Origin: Neodiprion pinetum
Lineage: Eukaryota; Arthropoda; Insecta; Hymenoptera; Diprionidae
Reading direction: 5' to 3'
DNA length: 64,000 nt
Assembly (NCBI RefSeq): GCF_021155775.2
Contig: NC_060235.2
Location: 42,318,701 to 42,382,700 of the forward strand
The notes beneath the pieces are model-generated. The model ran no database searches and was not told where the DNA came from. It worked only from the letters and a program-made list of their open reading frames with translations. A program made the position numbers and the translations under genes. Below, one piece after another: positions 24,642-38,173 of the stretch. The first letter of the stretch is position 1; every line of letters starts with the position of its first letter.

Positions 24642-26227
24642 GTATACATATATACATTTCTTTCTGTTATTACCTCAGACGTTTGTCCCTACATCTTTTA
24701 TCATGCCATCCCTGACGTCTGATTCGATTTTTTGTATTCAAAGAGAAGAGAGGAGAAGAAAAGAAAAGTAAGGGAAAAAAAAAAGATAAACAAGAAGATA
24801 TCATTTTCCTCGAGGCGTCGCGGTCATTCGTTTGATAAAAAATGAATGATATATTTTCACCATTTCGGGTAAAAACTGTCTCATTGTTGTACGCATTCAT
24901 ACTTAGGTGCGAGTTCTTGATACGGCGATTAACCAATTTTTTACACCTATTGGAAGAAATGCCTCGAAATTAATGAGGAAAAAATTTTAGCCAATATCTC
25001 AGGCTACTATCTCTATTCAAAGTTCTGTCGAAAAGACTTGGAATTTTTTTTATTTCAATAATATACGATTTTCCGCATTCTGCGGAAACTTCTTTTTCTT
25101 CCAGAACAAAAAAAAAGTGCAATCAGTTTCATTTCAACTAAAGCAGCGTAAAACTTGAATGAAAAGTACCAAAAAAAAAAAAAAAAGAGGGAAAGCTCAA
25201 CTCCGAAGTTAAAAAATCTTTTGAAACTCGATTTTTCATAGAATTTAAAAAATTCTGATATCTTCTCACCGTGGTGAAATTACAATAATTAATTGTTTCG
25301 TTAACACAATGATTTTCAAACTTTCGTCTCAACATTCTCAGGTTTTCCGATGTTTTTTACGGAAAATTTGGTTAATATTTCGCACGGCTACGATACAATT
25401 TTCATTCATACCCGAGGCTTGTCGGTAATAGCATGGCCTTGCAGATTTACAGCAGATCAAGAGCAGTGATCTTCTCTCTTCGAAACAATTTCCTCGAGAA
25501 ATTAGCGACGCTAGACACGATTGTTTCATTATTGCGCAGTTTGCAGTCGACAAAGAGCGGAGCGTTCGTATGATAATAATTTACTCGTGGAAGGCCGAGA
25601 AAGACGTTGCGTCGAATACTCAGATTAAAATAAAAAAGAACACTTACTTTGCGTAGAAAGTTTTTATACAAAGTCACTCATCTCAAACTTTATTTTTAAA
25701 CGAATATGTATTATACATTGAATCAAACAGACTGGTGGAGGGAATTCACCATTTTTTTCGGTTAGAGAAACATTTTTCTTTACGATAAAAAAGCATTGTC
25801 TGTATTCCCAGATGAGGCCAGAGGATTTCGATATGCAGAGTTGAAGGGGAAAGGAAAATCGCTGATTCGTCTCTCGAGGATTGACGCGATGTACGCGAAC
25901 GCGATGAAAAAGGAAACAAGGTGTGGATTTGTTGAGCGAAAATAAGAGAAAATAAAACAAAGAAAATGCGTTCAATAAGAACGAATTGGAAAATAAAAAA
26001 CACTGTCTCCTTCTTGAAACGTGAATAGAAAATCCTTCGGCACGTAAAGTTCTATTAGCTAAATATTTTCTGTCGATGATTCAATTCGACTTCGTCTCAA
26101 CGGTATTTCGCCAATTATTTTAGCCGCATGGAGGAAAAAAAGAAAAGAAAGGGGGAAAAAATCGTATTTAAATGTTACTACGTCACACTATTCCAGTTTT
26201 TACACTGAAGATTTCGAGTTCACAGAA
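23415..26227. other. Non-coding AT-rich DNA with (TA)n and a purine tract
   Basis: Besides the (TA)n microsatellite there is a near-pure purine tract at about 24738-24792. TTGGCAACACTGAA occurs at 24401. No gene recognised. Confidence 0.5.
24610..24658. repeat. (TA)n microsatellite, ~49 bp
   Basis: Uninterrupted TA repeats broken by TATTTATA and TATGTATACATA. Confidence 0.95.
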
Positions 26228-26530
26228 AAAAATATTTATATCAAATTCGGATTCGTGATTCAATGGCCCTCAGGTACGATATTACATGTAAATATGACGA
26301 TTTTTTATTTTATTTTTTTTAAATCTTAAACCACTAATGGATTCACCGTTACAAATTTTGAAAGTATGACTTTGGATTCATTATCAGTGACCCAACAAAG
26401 CTCCTCCAACTAATTTTTACCAAAATCTGGATATCTTCAGATTTTCTTCCCACTATATTGGATTCGCCGTTTTCGATTTCGGAAATCTGACGTCGGATTC
26501 GTGATCAGCCACGCAAGAAACCTTCGAGTA
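26228..26530 (+). repeat. Diverged tandem copies of the 120-bp module outside a TTAA element
   Basis: Three degenerate units are seen. One is partial, around CGGATTCGTGATTCAATGG (26249). One starts about 26331 (AATGGATTCACCGTT ... ATTATCAGTGACCC). One starts about 26450 (ATATTGGATTCGCCGTT ... ATTCGTGATCAGCCACG). Spacing of the last two is about 119 bp, as in 15311/15431. I see no TTAACCCTTT ends beside this block, so it is an end-eroded copy or the module in another setting. Confidence 0.6.
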
Positions 26531-29500
26531 TAAATTATCATAAAAATCCAAATGTTTTTTGATTCGGTAGGTCTTGAAACATCGAGATCTAGTGAAAATT
26601 GTACCGTTCATTTTCTTGGCGATGAAAATAACTTCCTTTTCTCTCTGAAAGTAGAAAATCGGGAGGTTAAAACGTCACCGGGGATCCTCCGGAGCCTTTT
26701 TTCTACGCTCGAATTCCCGCCTCGCGTTATTCGGATGAAAAATTTCCCGATACATCGATAAATCGACGCGAATTTACGTTCTTCCAACAAAATCAGGCAT
26801 TCCTCAGGGAAATATTCGCATGTGTGTGCAGTGATATCGTATCGCGATTGGAATTGTTAAAAGGAAGTTATCATTCCGCGAGAGATGCGTAAGAGAGTTG
26901 AAGAGTCGGTACACGATCTTCGAATAAACGGAGCAGCGCATTGAAATGCGAATATCGAATCAATATTATCCCCCTGCGGTATTTCATTTCTTATATACAT
27001 ATGTATATACAAAAAGTACGTAGGGGGGAGAATCGAAAGAAAGAAGAATAAAGTGAATTACATAATCCGGTATGAAGAAACGAATCGTATAACAAACCGT
27101 AAAGTTTTCAAGAGTCAATTTTCCAACCGTTATGTCGGCATTTTAGGAATACGCGAAAGAAGGACTTTGAAGAGAAGGAATAAAATAAAGTAAAATAAAA
27201 TACCGGTTTCAATCAAGTCGTCGTTACTTTTCAGACGAATAACGCGCGTAACACGGAAAGTAAATTTTCAACATCCGCATAGTTTTTCCACCGCGGTGAA
27301 ATTCCCTCTCAGCAAACAAACTCGACACATATTTAAACTTCACCCCCCTCTTTGCATAAGTATACGATGTATATTTTTCTATTTTATTTTCCAGAAGGTT
27401 GGCAAATCTCGAAACCACTCACGACGTTGTTTGCCTGACGATCCGCGGATAGATTTACCTTTCAATCCGCCCGAGAAGTAGCAGAGATAAAGAATATTAA
27501 AGTGAGTAACTTTGTCGTAACTATTCAGGCTGAGGAAAAACCGCAATTTCGCCATTTTCGAATGTTTCATGTTTCGAAATTTTAGTTACTTGAAAAATCG
27601 TTCCAAAATCAAGAAACCAGTTGATTTTGTCTTTACCAATTTTACCAACTTCAACCTCGTAGAAAGCAAGCATTTGTGAACTCCAAATTGGCCTTTTGCA
27701 TTTTTTTTTTTTACTTTGCTTTTAATCCATTTAGTATATTCGAGTCTATTCAACGTATTATAATTGGAAAGAGCGTGACTTTAGAATTCTTCGTAATAAA
27801 ATTGCAGCGCTGCAGAATTCGCAACAACATTTCAAAGGGTTTCGTGCTTAACATTTTTCTACAAAGTCAACGTCAGAGTGACGAAAATGTAAAAAGATTG
27901 CTGGCTTCACTCTTTCAGCTGAATCCGTTATACAAAAATTCATATCCAAGGAGATCTACCGGCAGAACTCTACTTAGCGTTTTAATTTTTAATGTAAATT
28001 TTAATTACCGGAGATGTAGCTACATTCCGAAGTGAATTGCTGATTAAGAATATCGAATAATACGAAGCTATAAAAAAGTGCACAAGTAAATATAATTAAT
28101 GTAAAAGATGAAAAAAAAAAAAACAAGGTGACAGAATTTTATCATTCAAACATTTACGAAAAGTTAGAAAATCCTGGACGCTTCGGGACGGCAATTTTTT
28201 TTTCCCCCTCCTTCAGATGCTTGCATGGAATCGAATTTTTTTTCCAGGAACGGTTTTATCTGTTCAAGACGTAATTCTATTACCTTCTTCCTTTACGACG
28301 CCCTCGAGACCTTTGAAAGGCTTAACTTATCAATAGGTAGAAAATTGTAGATTTACCCTCGAGAAAGGAGAAAAGAAGTAGCTTACAAAGCTTTGACTGT
28401 CGATTTCAAACGAGTTCCGACTCGTTGCGGAATGTCGTAAAACTTTTCAGTTCACGTATCTTCGTTTAAAACAATCTTGCCACTGTACTATAATATTTCC
28501 GAAACGCTTCGTGACGTCGCTTAATTAATGAGAGAAACAGATCGCAAAATTGAACCCCGTGTATTTTGTTTTAAACAATTTTTTTGCGTTGTTTTTTTTT
28601 TTTGACCTTCATTTAATAGATCGTCGCTTATTACGAAACACGCAAAGAAGAGGAGGACGAGAGTGAAACAAGCAGAACAAAAAGAAAAGTAAAATTTTTC
28701 ACTCCGAGCGAAACTCGCCCTCGTTTCAACGGCAATAACGTTGAATATTTCAATTCTCTTTTAGGCCAAATGGAGTCACGTAACGTCAACCCCGTCTCCT
28801 CAGCTTCGATATTGCTTACCCTTCTCCTCTTTCGTTCCATTCGAAGTAAGTTTAGGAGCATACGGTTTATATACCCATAAGGAGGTACTATTGCTCTTAC
28901 GGTTGCTTCAAATGAAACGTCAAGAACAACGCGATGCTCCGAGAATATGCGTATGTATTATATTGAAAAAATGTCCAACTCGATGGAGAAAACAAGGTTA
29001 AAGGTTACGCGGTGACTACCGTGCATGAACAATACGTCACAGGCTATACTTACCACGATCAACTGAAATTATTTCCTCATCAATGTTTGCTGAAGAGAAA
29101 TGAAAATTTGCCGAATTAATAAATAACGAGCATCGAGTTTGTAAGCTACACTTAAAGAGGAATCGGTATCGAATTGGTAGGGTTAACAAAAAAAAAAAAA
29201 AAAAGAAAAAACAAAAACAACCGATAACGAATACACTTAGGAACAGCTTCTAGAATTCATTGGGAAATCATTTCCTTGGTTTAGAAAATAATTAAAAACT
29301 ATGAATTTTTATCGAAATCCACAATTTGAGATCGCTCGGGTTCAGTGAATAACAGCTTGTGTGAAAATGTTTTCTTCATAAAAGAAAGTGACAATACAAA
29401 TACGCGTTTTTGAATAAACCATCTTGGATTTATAATCTGAAGCCTGTATTGATTTTAATAATTGAAAGCGCTGAATGAGTATTTGTGTTCAGAAAATTTC

Positions 29501-32159
29501 GAGATAATCCATTAACGAACAAAATAAACTAGGACTTATTGAAAGAGGTCAAAAGTTACTGTTTCTATTCCCGACTCAACCGTAAAGTTAACTTTTTTCA
29601 CCTCAAAAGCGGGACGAAAGTGGCAGATTTAGCCTAAAACGCATTTGCGGGAAATACGCGCCCGGCTTGAAAGTCCCGATTTTCAAATAAATATTGCGGC
29701 CACCGTTGAGCGGGAAATAAAGTGCTTTATGTAACACAGGGATAAAAGTCAACTTTATTCCCTTGGTACATAATCTACTATTCCATTATTAAAAAAAGCA
29801 GAATACGACATGTATTAAAAAATTTATCGATCTTTTGATCTTTTTCTCATTCTCTACATTGCGAAAGAAAGTGGTTTTCATCCACATCAACTTGATAAAT
29901 CCCTCGCAGTCGGACTTATCTCATCTTTCCGTACACTTGAAAGATGTTAAAACTTTTTCCCAGCAGCTTCGAAGCGTCGAGTTTTCCGCTGCCAGACTGT
30001 ACGAGTTATAAATTTCAGTTGAACATGAAATTTCTCCACGTCCACGAGGTAGTAAAAAAGTCTTCCCTCACACACGTCGCAATGCAAGCAGCTGCGATTT
30101 CTCGGCCGCAGAAATTTTAGCATTTCATAGTTTATAACGTAACATCCCGGCAATATTGTACATCGTATATTGTATTTTTTATGTATTTATTCCAAGGGAA
30201 ATTTATGCGTGCCTGTGACAAAGTTATACTCAACGCGACTTAAGTAGTTGGAGAAAATTTAAACCACAACTTTTTGCATAAAATGAGAATTTAATTAAGC
30301 GAGACTTGATTAAACGGAGCGAGTTTTTATCGGCGGTTTATAACGCGTAATACCTCAGTTTTCAAACACTAATCCAGCGCTTGAAGCTTGCGCCCTTAAC
30401 TGCAGGGAAGAAAACGCGAGCTTAAACGACGTTGATTAACGCAGATGCATCCCGGACTTTGACCGATTGTTCGGATCGCGTCTTAAGGGGTGGAAGGATT
30501 GAGCGAAGGGCTTCTCTGACCGTCGGAACAGCCGGCCAAGATCGTTCGTCTTATTCTCTGAGTCAATTTTCATCCAATCTTGACAAGCCGCCGCTGCTGC
30601 CTGCCGAGTCTCCTAATTTCGAGATGATGCTATGCTCCGATATGAACACCGGGTATATATATATATATCGAGACGAATCACTGCCTCACCGGACGAATAA
30701 CACACGTCTGCAAAAGAATGTTTTATTTCGACAGCGTCGGATTTTTTTTTGGTAATTATCGTGCTTTCGAGTGTCCCGAATCCAAAAATTACTTCCATTT
30801 CCCTCCATCACGTTTAGTGTTCTTGCAAAATACAAGGTGTTTGCACAAAAAAAAGGCATAGCAATAATGAAAAAACTATGATTTTATGAAATGTAATTTC
30901 TTTTCATTCTCTGTTAATTCATTTTGCCTGTAAAACCCTTTCTTCTTCCATTTGATTCCATTTTCCGGTTCCCTGTTTGTATTTATTCTCGATTCCGACT
31001 TTAATACATATTAAATAAAAGTAAGAAATCACTTTTGCGTAGGATTTTTATAATCAGGAATACGATACCAGATTTCGAGTTAAACGTGATTTTCACTCTG
31101 AATAAAACTACGAACACGAGTACAAGAAAAAACCTGATGTGATGGAACTTTTTGAGTATTTTTTTAGAAACAGTGTAAAAAAAAAAAACTTGTGCAGTTT
31201 TTTTACTGCAGACCTGTGTAATGGAATTGACGATGTTTTAAATATTACAAGGGCTCAAGCTTCGATCTGAGTATACTTCGCATGTCTACCGTGATACGAA
31301 AATTTTCCAATTTTACGACGAGCACGTTAATAAATTTTATCACCTTTGCGAATTGAATCATTGTCTTAGAGTTTTCACGACTTCTTGCCATAGAAAAAAA
31401 ATACCAGTTACAGTATTTTTCGTGTAAAAAGTTTTGATCCTTTAAGATGTGAAATCCATCTTCATGTGAATCCTCAGGTCCTACTTCCGTTATAACACGT
31501 TTATATCGAAATTTGTAGTCTTGCACGTATGAAAAAATCCTAAAAAACTAATTCCTTCTATTTATTTTTCAGTCTCTAAGACCGGATATTTTGAAGTATA
31601 CCCTGTCACTTTTACATCGGAAATATGAAAATGTGATCGTAATAAATCTGTAAAAATATTCCGGGGATCTTGAATTCTCCGAACATATTCTAATATCCCT
31701 AAAAGCGATGCTTGCGAATTCTACTCGATGAAAAAAACCAGTGTTCGACCAGTCTCAGTAAAATCCATCGAAGAAAAAGGAAGAGCCTGATATCGGATGA
31801 CCTTTGCTTTTCTCATTCCCCGAGTTGATCCGTCATCGGAGTTTCGCGCAAATGAGAAAAGCCATCTCGTTCAGAACGTATTCGACAAAGATTACGCTCA
31901 TCCCAGTTTGAAACCCGGAAAGTCGATTGACGACTTAACGTGACATTTGCGTGTGTTCCGCTTTATCCCAGTTCACGCTTCAAAATGACATATCAATCAT
32001 CCCGGCGAAATGAGACATCGAATTACCTTCCCTCATATTTTTTCCACCGCGTCGCTGTCACGTAATACATTTGTACATAATATTCAGGGGACGTGATAAC
32101 GTAGGGAAAATTCTTGGTGAAATTAAAAAATATCATGGTCAACCACACACATATACATA
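26531..32159. other. Non-coding DNA, no gene or repeat identified
   Basis: A 5.6-kb stretch of AT-rich sequence with A/T runs (28584-28602, 29188-29204). The + frame at 30432-30755 is polar and contains a TATATA-derived Tyr-Ile repeat, and is probably chance. The (TA) stretch 30653-30669 is short. Confidence 0.5.
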
Positions 32160-32161
32160 TA

Positions 32162-32340
32162 TGGGGCATTCCATGCCAACTCAGTAAACGGTTGAATATG
32201 AAATTTTTTAATATCATCAAGGATTTTTCCTACCTTAGTACGATCCCTGAAGAGCTTTCGAAAAATGTCTTCATTTTTTTCATCACTCGCCTTCACCCTG
32301 TGATTTTTTAAACCCATCTCAAAAACATCCAAATTGATTT
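32162..32340 (+). mobile_element. One-ended relic of an element with a TGGGGCATTCCATGCCAA end
   Basis: TA then TGGGGCATTCCATGCCAACT at 32160-32181 closely matches the ends of 4371-4568 (TGAGGCATTCCACTCCAA) and 9822 (GGGGCATTTTACATAAAA). I find no inverted partner within about 1 kb to the right, so the right boundary is arbitrary and the copy looks truncated. Confidence 0.45.
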
Positions 32341-33559
32341 TTAAAGAACAAGAAAAAAGAAAAGAAAAAACAAAAAACAAAGAACTTGTGGTTTCCGGAA
32401 TTAAACAATTTCACGCAAGATTCAGAGTTGGACCTTTTTTCTATTTTTTATAATCGTTTTCTCTATTTTCATACCTGTTGAAAATTTATCACAATACATA
32501 CCGCGTCTGGGATTTTGTTACTGATTTTTTAAATTATTTCTCCAGTTCTAAAATACAATCTGGATTTTTTTTTAAACGCGCAAAACATGCTCCTGTTACC
32601 TAAAATGATTTTTTTTCATTCGCAAGGAGAGTATCAGACCTCCGGTTCACCTGGATAACAATCATTTTCATTCGCTCATGTCTCTCATTTGGGCACTAAA
32701 AAATAACATCGAAAGCCTTTCTTTTGTTGATATATATATAAATTTTGTAAGAGCGATTTCGATTTCTCTGACCAAAGCCAGCCGGAATAATTATCATTCT
32801 CATAATTTTATTGTCCCTCGGTTATCCGTCAATCACATTCGTCGAGGCTTTGACCAGGTTTGATTTTCCACGTGGTAAATTGGACAGGTTACAAATCCAA
32901 TTCCAAGGTTTTCGGGTCTGTCGATGAAGTTTCCCTCTTTAATGCAGATATCATAGACATGTGAAAGTATTTTTTGCATTGCGAATATTGAATTATCGAT
33001 CACCATAATCGATTCACGCCAGACGGCTTTATCGGCCGAATAATTATTTTTCCATCAAACGCATTCCACAAATACTTGAAAATTCACCCTACGCCAAGAT
33101 TACTTGTTCGTGTTTACAATTTACGTATCGTTGGAGAGAAAAATCGATGCGACTGGCTCTCGAGAGCTTCTTTTTTTCCGATCGTTAACTCTCAGAATCT
33201 CTTTCAGCTTCTGGATTCAGAAACGAAACTCTAATAGCCCCGGTTAATTCACGAGCAAAGAGCTTTCTCGTGATTTATTGTTGTTAAAAGAAAAAGTTAG
33301 GCTTGCAAAGCTCAAACGAGGTGTGAAACGTGGAATTTTTTTGACCACGCAACACGAACACAGACAACAATCTTTGCGACAGAGAAAAAATCGCCTTGAT
33401 TTTACTCGAAACAAATTTATCGGCAAACTCGCACAAGTCGTAGTAAAATGCATAATAAAAATCGTTCCTATAATGTGTTTTTCTTCTGCGTGAATAAAAA
33501 TTTTCGACAAAAGGTTTTGTTATTTCGGCAGAAAAAGAAAAACGTAAAATAATAACTCG
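32341..33559. other. Non-coding DNA, nothing identified
   Basis: Frames on opposite strands overlap at 33244-33577 and match no known family. Confidence 0.5.
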
Positions 33560-33785
33560 GAGACTGATTGTGCTCAAAATTTATCGATACAGTTTCGATT
33601 TATGGTCGTACAAAAAAAATTTACGCATTTGCAAATAACTCGGAAACAACTCGGCCGATTTCGCTTGATATCTAATCAGCTCCGAGTTGAAAAAAAACCA
33701 CACTGATTAAGACCGATATTACAAAAATTCGTTTATTGGCTTTCGAGATATCGACGGACAAGAAACTACTGAGACATCCAGAGAT
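33560..33785 (+). repeat. Relic of a widespread insect interspersed repeat (style match)
   Basis: Contains AACTCGGCCGATTTCGCTTG, then CTCCGAGTTGAA, then CGTTTATTGGCTTTCGAGAT followed by ATCGACGGAC. This order of phrases (a 'cgatttcgct' phrase, a comparison phrase, then 'cgagatatcg..ggac') is one I associate with an abundant insect transposon-derived repeat class. Weaker echoes occur at 16118-16215 and 53580-53720. Recognition is from memory of style, not alignment. Confidence 0.35.
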
Positions 33786-36700
33786 GGATTTGATCGTAGT
33801 TGGAAAACTTTGAGATCTGCAGTAAAATCCGAACATTTCATTTACGGAGTGACTAAAGTCTGCGATAACTTTTCCCCTTCTAACGAAAAAAGAGAATTAT
33901 TAGGAATTGTTGATGGAAATAAAAAAAAAAAAAAATATAATAAAACGTACGATTCGGTTCGGATTCGTGGGGTGAAAATCCTCCCCACTGGATTCTCAGT
34001 CGCTAGTTGTTGAACAATATAAAAATCGACGCTTAAAAACTTGCTCGCTCTGGTACTTAGCTCGCACATCTCATTTTCCCCAACGGATTTACAATCGTGG
34101 CTAATTTTATCACCCCTGCAAGTTTTTCCACTCTTAAAAAGTTATCCCGAAACTTTCGTCCTCCAGCGGCACCCTCGACTGTAATCTCGGCAAGGACATC
34201 AACAGATCGGCCCTGGTATCGTTGACTATGGCTGTGAAGGATGCGGAGCCGTGAATCACAGGGCTAACCGTCATCCACACCAGGCTAATCATGTCGCATC
34301 TTCGTCCAAACAAGAAATTGCCCGCTAATTACGCTCGTTAAAACCGAAAACTCTGTCGGCTCTGCAGAGAGGTTATTAACACCGTCGTAAAAGGCTCACC
34401 GAGGGATCGGTAAGCGGCTTAAATCATCGCATCTACACGATTTGAATCAGGGGTTCTTTTTTTTTTTTTCTCTTTTGCTACCGGCGATTTGTCTAGCTGT
34501 GAATAATGTTTGACATTAAATGAAAAAGCAAATGAACGAAAACTCGAGCTTGATTAAGCGGCAAATTATCGTATTAGTTATCTCGTCCAGTATTTTATCC
34601 TAGACATTTCTTTTTTTTTTTTTTTTTTCACAACAAAAATACGCGTCGACGAAGTAAATTTGATATTTGAAAATTGTTTTTCGGATTACAGAAATTTTCC
34701 TCTTGACCAACCTTCGACTGTAATTTCAAACCTGTATTTTTTCATGCTTGGGTTTCAACGCGATTTGAATCTTCCGTCAGGGGAAAATCGAGAAACTGAT
34801 TATCCTCCTTGTTTGACTTTCAGGGTTTCGTGGAATTTCATCGATTCGATGAACTGTCCGAGTTTTTTTGTGAAACTTGTTTTTCTACAATCCGGGGTTA
34901 AAACTGTTCGGCCCGCGGAAGAATTCCAGGAGCCGAATAACGATGTCGAGCGAATAAACATCCAGACGCATCCGACTCGCGGCGATCGTGCGATTCGAAA
35001 CGAGAATTCGATTCGTTCAACGAGATCGAAATAAACGTGAAGTATAAAAACCGCCGATGAAAGAATCGAAACCCAAACCGCCCACGAGTCGTTTGTAACA
35101 AGACGCGCCTTTGAAGCGTCTGTTTTTTTTCCCTAAAAGCGACCGGAAAGTGGATTTAAAAAAAAAAAAAAAAAAAAAAAAGCGCGCTGCGAGTCTTTCC
35201 GGAATCTATGAACGCGACTCGATCATTACGAAGAAAGCTCTGAACGCGAAAAATTCTCGACGAGCCCATTTTGCCTTTAAGAACGGGAATGAAATTACTG
35301 CAGGCCTTTTTTGGCTACTCGCCAATATTGTTATTGTTGAAAATTAGACGCCACGGGTTGTATGCGAAAAAAAGAAATTACAAGAAAAAGAAGAAGAAGA
35401 ACTTGCAGCATCCTCGGCGGCTAATCTATGCGTGAAAAAGCTTTCTTCGCATCATGCCGATGAAGATACGCAGACAATTCACTCGGGCGGTCCAAAGCCG
35501 GAAAATTTGAGCTCCGGAAAAGATGACGGGATGTTTTATTCAGGCACCTGCAAGCTCCTTTCTCATTTTCGTCAGTCCGCTCCCTGACGTAATTTTCAGC
35601 AGCCTTCTTTCCGCATCGCTGTTTTTTATTACGTTCACGCGATGTGATGATACATCACGGAGTCCCGTCGTAGATGACTGCCGGAATGGTTTGCGAATGA
35701 CGGATCGCTTCCTGGTTCATATTAACGTTTAACGCTGTTAATATGGCAGAATCACGTTGATTGAAGAAGATCGATGCGCTCTGCTCAACCTTTACCTGCC
35801 ACCTTTATCCGGTGTATTACATTACTCGCACATTGGGGTCGTTGAAGACCCCGACAGAAAATTTCTTGCTGTAACGAAGCAATTCGATATTTTGACTTGA
35901 ATTTATTTTTTAGGTATTTACTTGAGTGTGTTTTACGAGATAAAAAAGGTCGCAACAATAATCTTCCACTTTAAGGTGGTAAAATATTATAAAAAATATC
36001 GTTTTTTATAAAGAAAAAAAAAAAGTAACAACTTTTGAATTTTCAAGATACAGTCAAGATATGGTACTTTTGAGAAAAATTCGGGTTTATTATGTCAGCC
36101 AAAAAAAGGTATTTATTTTGACAAATGGGAGGAAAATTTTTTGGTCTCTGAAAAAAAAAAAAAAAAATACTCATTTCTGTGAAAGATGTGCACTCATTTG
36201 TTAGAAAAAAAAATTTCGTTTGACACGGAAATTGTTTGAAAAGCTTGTTTTCGTAACAAGTCACAATGGAAAGTCGAAGGTAGATTATACGATATTTAAA
36301 GTAATGAAAAAATAAGTACGCATAACTGCACAAAGAAAAAAAAAAAAATTCCAATCGCTTAAAACACCAGATGATGACTTTTTCTGCAAATAAATCTTGA
36401 AAACAGTAAAAATAATTCCGAACCAAGAGACACTTTTTTAATACTGAACTCAGTCATATTTTCAAACTTGCAAGTTAACAAAATCTCGATTAGAGACCCT
36501 TGAGTCACGAACGACCCCAAAGTGCTAGCTAAAGGTTGAAATCGTCTCCCTTATCTAGTTTCTTTTCACGCTACGTAGTCGTTCGCGTTGATTCGCGAAT
36601 CGACGAGCCAATCAACTAATTGCGACCCAAGGCGAGAGCGTGAAACGATCTCTTTCTAGAAAGTAACGTAGCGTTATGCTCGTTTGGAGCCAGAGATAAC

Positions 36701-37599
36701 GCTACGAGAATTTTTCTCACTGTCGGATAAAAGGCAGGCGCGAAGAAACCCAGGCGCATAATGTCCTGAATGGTAATTTTCCCGCCTCGACCCGAAAGTC
36801 CAAAAGAACATTAAGGTAGTCGAAACGAGGGAAGAATTTTCCGGAGGGGCAAATGCGAGGTGAAACACTTTTGGGATCGTGAATTTGGGATTTTTAAACG
36901 AAATTATCGGAGACTCGATTATCGCGCGGAATCAAAGATCACGGAATTACGGTATCAAGACCGAACAACTGCAACGTATATGTATAGATTGATCAAGTTG
37001 AATTAGGTCAAAACATCGTTTTCTCAACATGGGGGAACAACAAAGAGTAACAAAAAGCAAGAGAACGTATCATTTATCAACAAATTCGAAGGTTTTATAC
37101 TATTCTTTCTTGATTTCGTTTATAGCAAAACATTACCTATTCTTTGTCAATTTTTGCAAACGAATCGAAGCTGATTTTAGTTTTTTACGTACCTACAAAT
37201 CAGTTGAACTAAAATTTTCACTTTATCGTTCAATTGAGCGTTAAGAACGGCTTGTTCAACATCAACAAGCTGGCCGTTGAAAACAAGACCCTAGGCGACG
37301 TTGAGTCGCTTATCGAAAACGGTCCACCTTGTGGGATGAATTTAATAGATTGAAGTTAGGTGCGGACGGGTGGATGGAGAAATGGAAGGAGCGAGTCTCG
37401 CCTAGCTTGATGGATCCTGAAATGAATCTCCTTCAATCCTGGTTCGCCGTGATTGGAAACTGACCTCTGACCCCGACTCCTGGCCACTCGACTGCTTCCA
37501 AATCTCGCCAAGATTAATCGAGTTTCATACAACATGAATTCGAATCCTCAGACGCCTGGCGTCGCTCACCATGCATATGAAGAGTTTCTCCCCCATCGG
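33786..37599. other. Non-coding DNA, nothing identified
   Basis: Includes the A24 run, an (AAG)n tract near 35386-35400 and an unrecognised 124-codon + frame (34660-35034). The sequence CGCTACG/CGTAGCG occurs at 36572, 36666 and 36700, a weak inverted pattern. Confidence 0.5.
35158..35181. repeat. Poly-A run of 24
   Basis: Uninterrupted A run. Confidence 0.95.
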
Positions 37600-37603
37600 T
37601 TAA

Positions 37604-38173
37604 CCCTTTCGTGCATAAATTTTTCCTCGCATACGATTCGCTTGATATTTTGCATGCATGGGCTTTTGGGGTCGTTGCTTAAGAATCTCAACTCGTATTT
37701 CGAAAATCCAAAATTACGGATTCGATATGGCGGACATAAATTCTAAAAGTCATTTCATTTTGATGAAACTTTATGTCACATGGTTCGTCGGGTTACTGAT
37801 TACGAATCTGAACTCGAAATTCGAAAATTCAAAATGGCGGACTGACAAAAACAGCGAGACATTTCTTTTTCATCCTATAAATTTTTTTGGTGTGTATTAA
37901 GTTTGGGTGAAAATTGGCATTCGGATTTTCGTGGTGGATTAGCAGAAGATGCATTTTTTTTCGCGAAAAAGTACATATTTCGACCATATGTACACATGTG
38001 TTGTTTTTGAAATAAATAAACAAATAAATTTGATAATTTTTTAGGCTTAGAAATATTTCAGAAACCATGTGGTACCGAAAAACTCGGCAGTTTTTGCCAA
38101 AAATATAGTTCAATAAATAAAAAACTGCGAAACAAAAGGTGGGACGCTGAAAATTCCAGCGTGAATCAAAGGG
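37604..38173 (-). mobile_element. piggyBac-like non-autonomous element (TTAA MITE), copy B, 570 bp, inverted
   Basis: Reverse-complement copy of 14990-15562. On the + strand it runs from TTAACCCTTTCGTGCATAAA (TTAA 37600-37603) to GTGAATCAAAGGGTAAA, with the right flank a one-base variant TAAA (38174-38177). Similarity extends end to end, including the AATCCGAATGCCAATTTT and TTAATACACACCAAAA blocks. The two internal repeat units are 107 bp apart here against 120 in copy A, because one has lost ATTGGATCCACA-type sequence. The frames at 37534-37900 are read-through of this repeat. Confidence 0.85.

Noticed and set aside
35381..35402. (AAG)n tract as a possible splice-enhancer or coding Lys run
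   Set aside because: Simple-sequence repeat in AT-rich DNA with no exon context.
36551..36710. Possible small hairpin element with CGCTACG/CGTAGCG words
   Set aside because: Only 7-8 bp pair; no extended arms or target duplication.
37534..37900. Two + strand frames at 37.5-37.9 kb
   Set aside because: Read-through of the inverted piggyBac-like copy.
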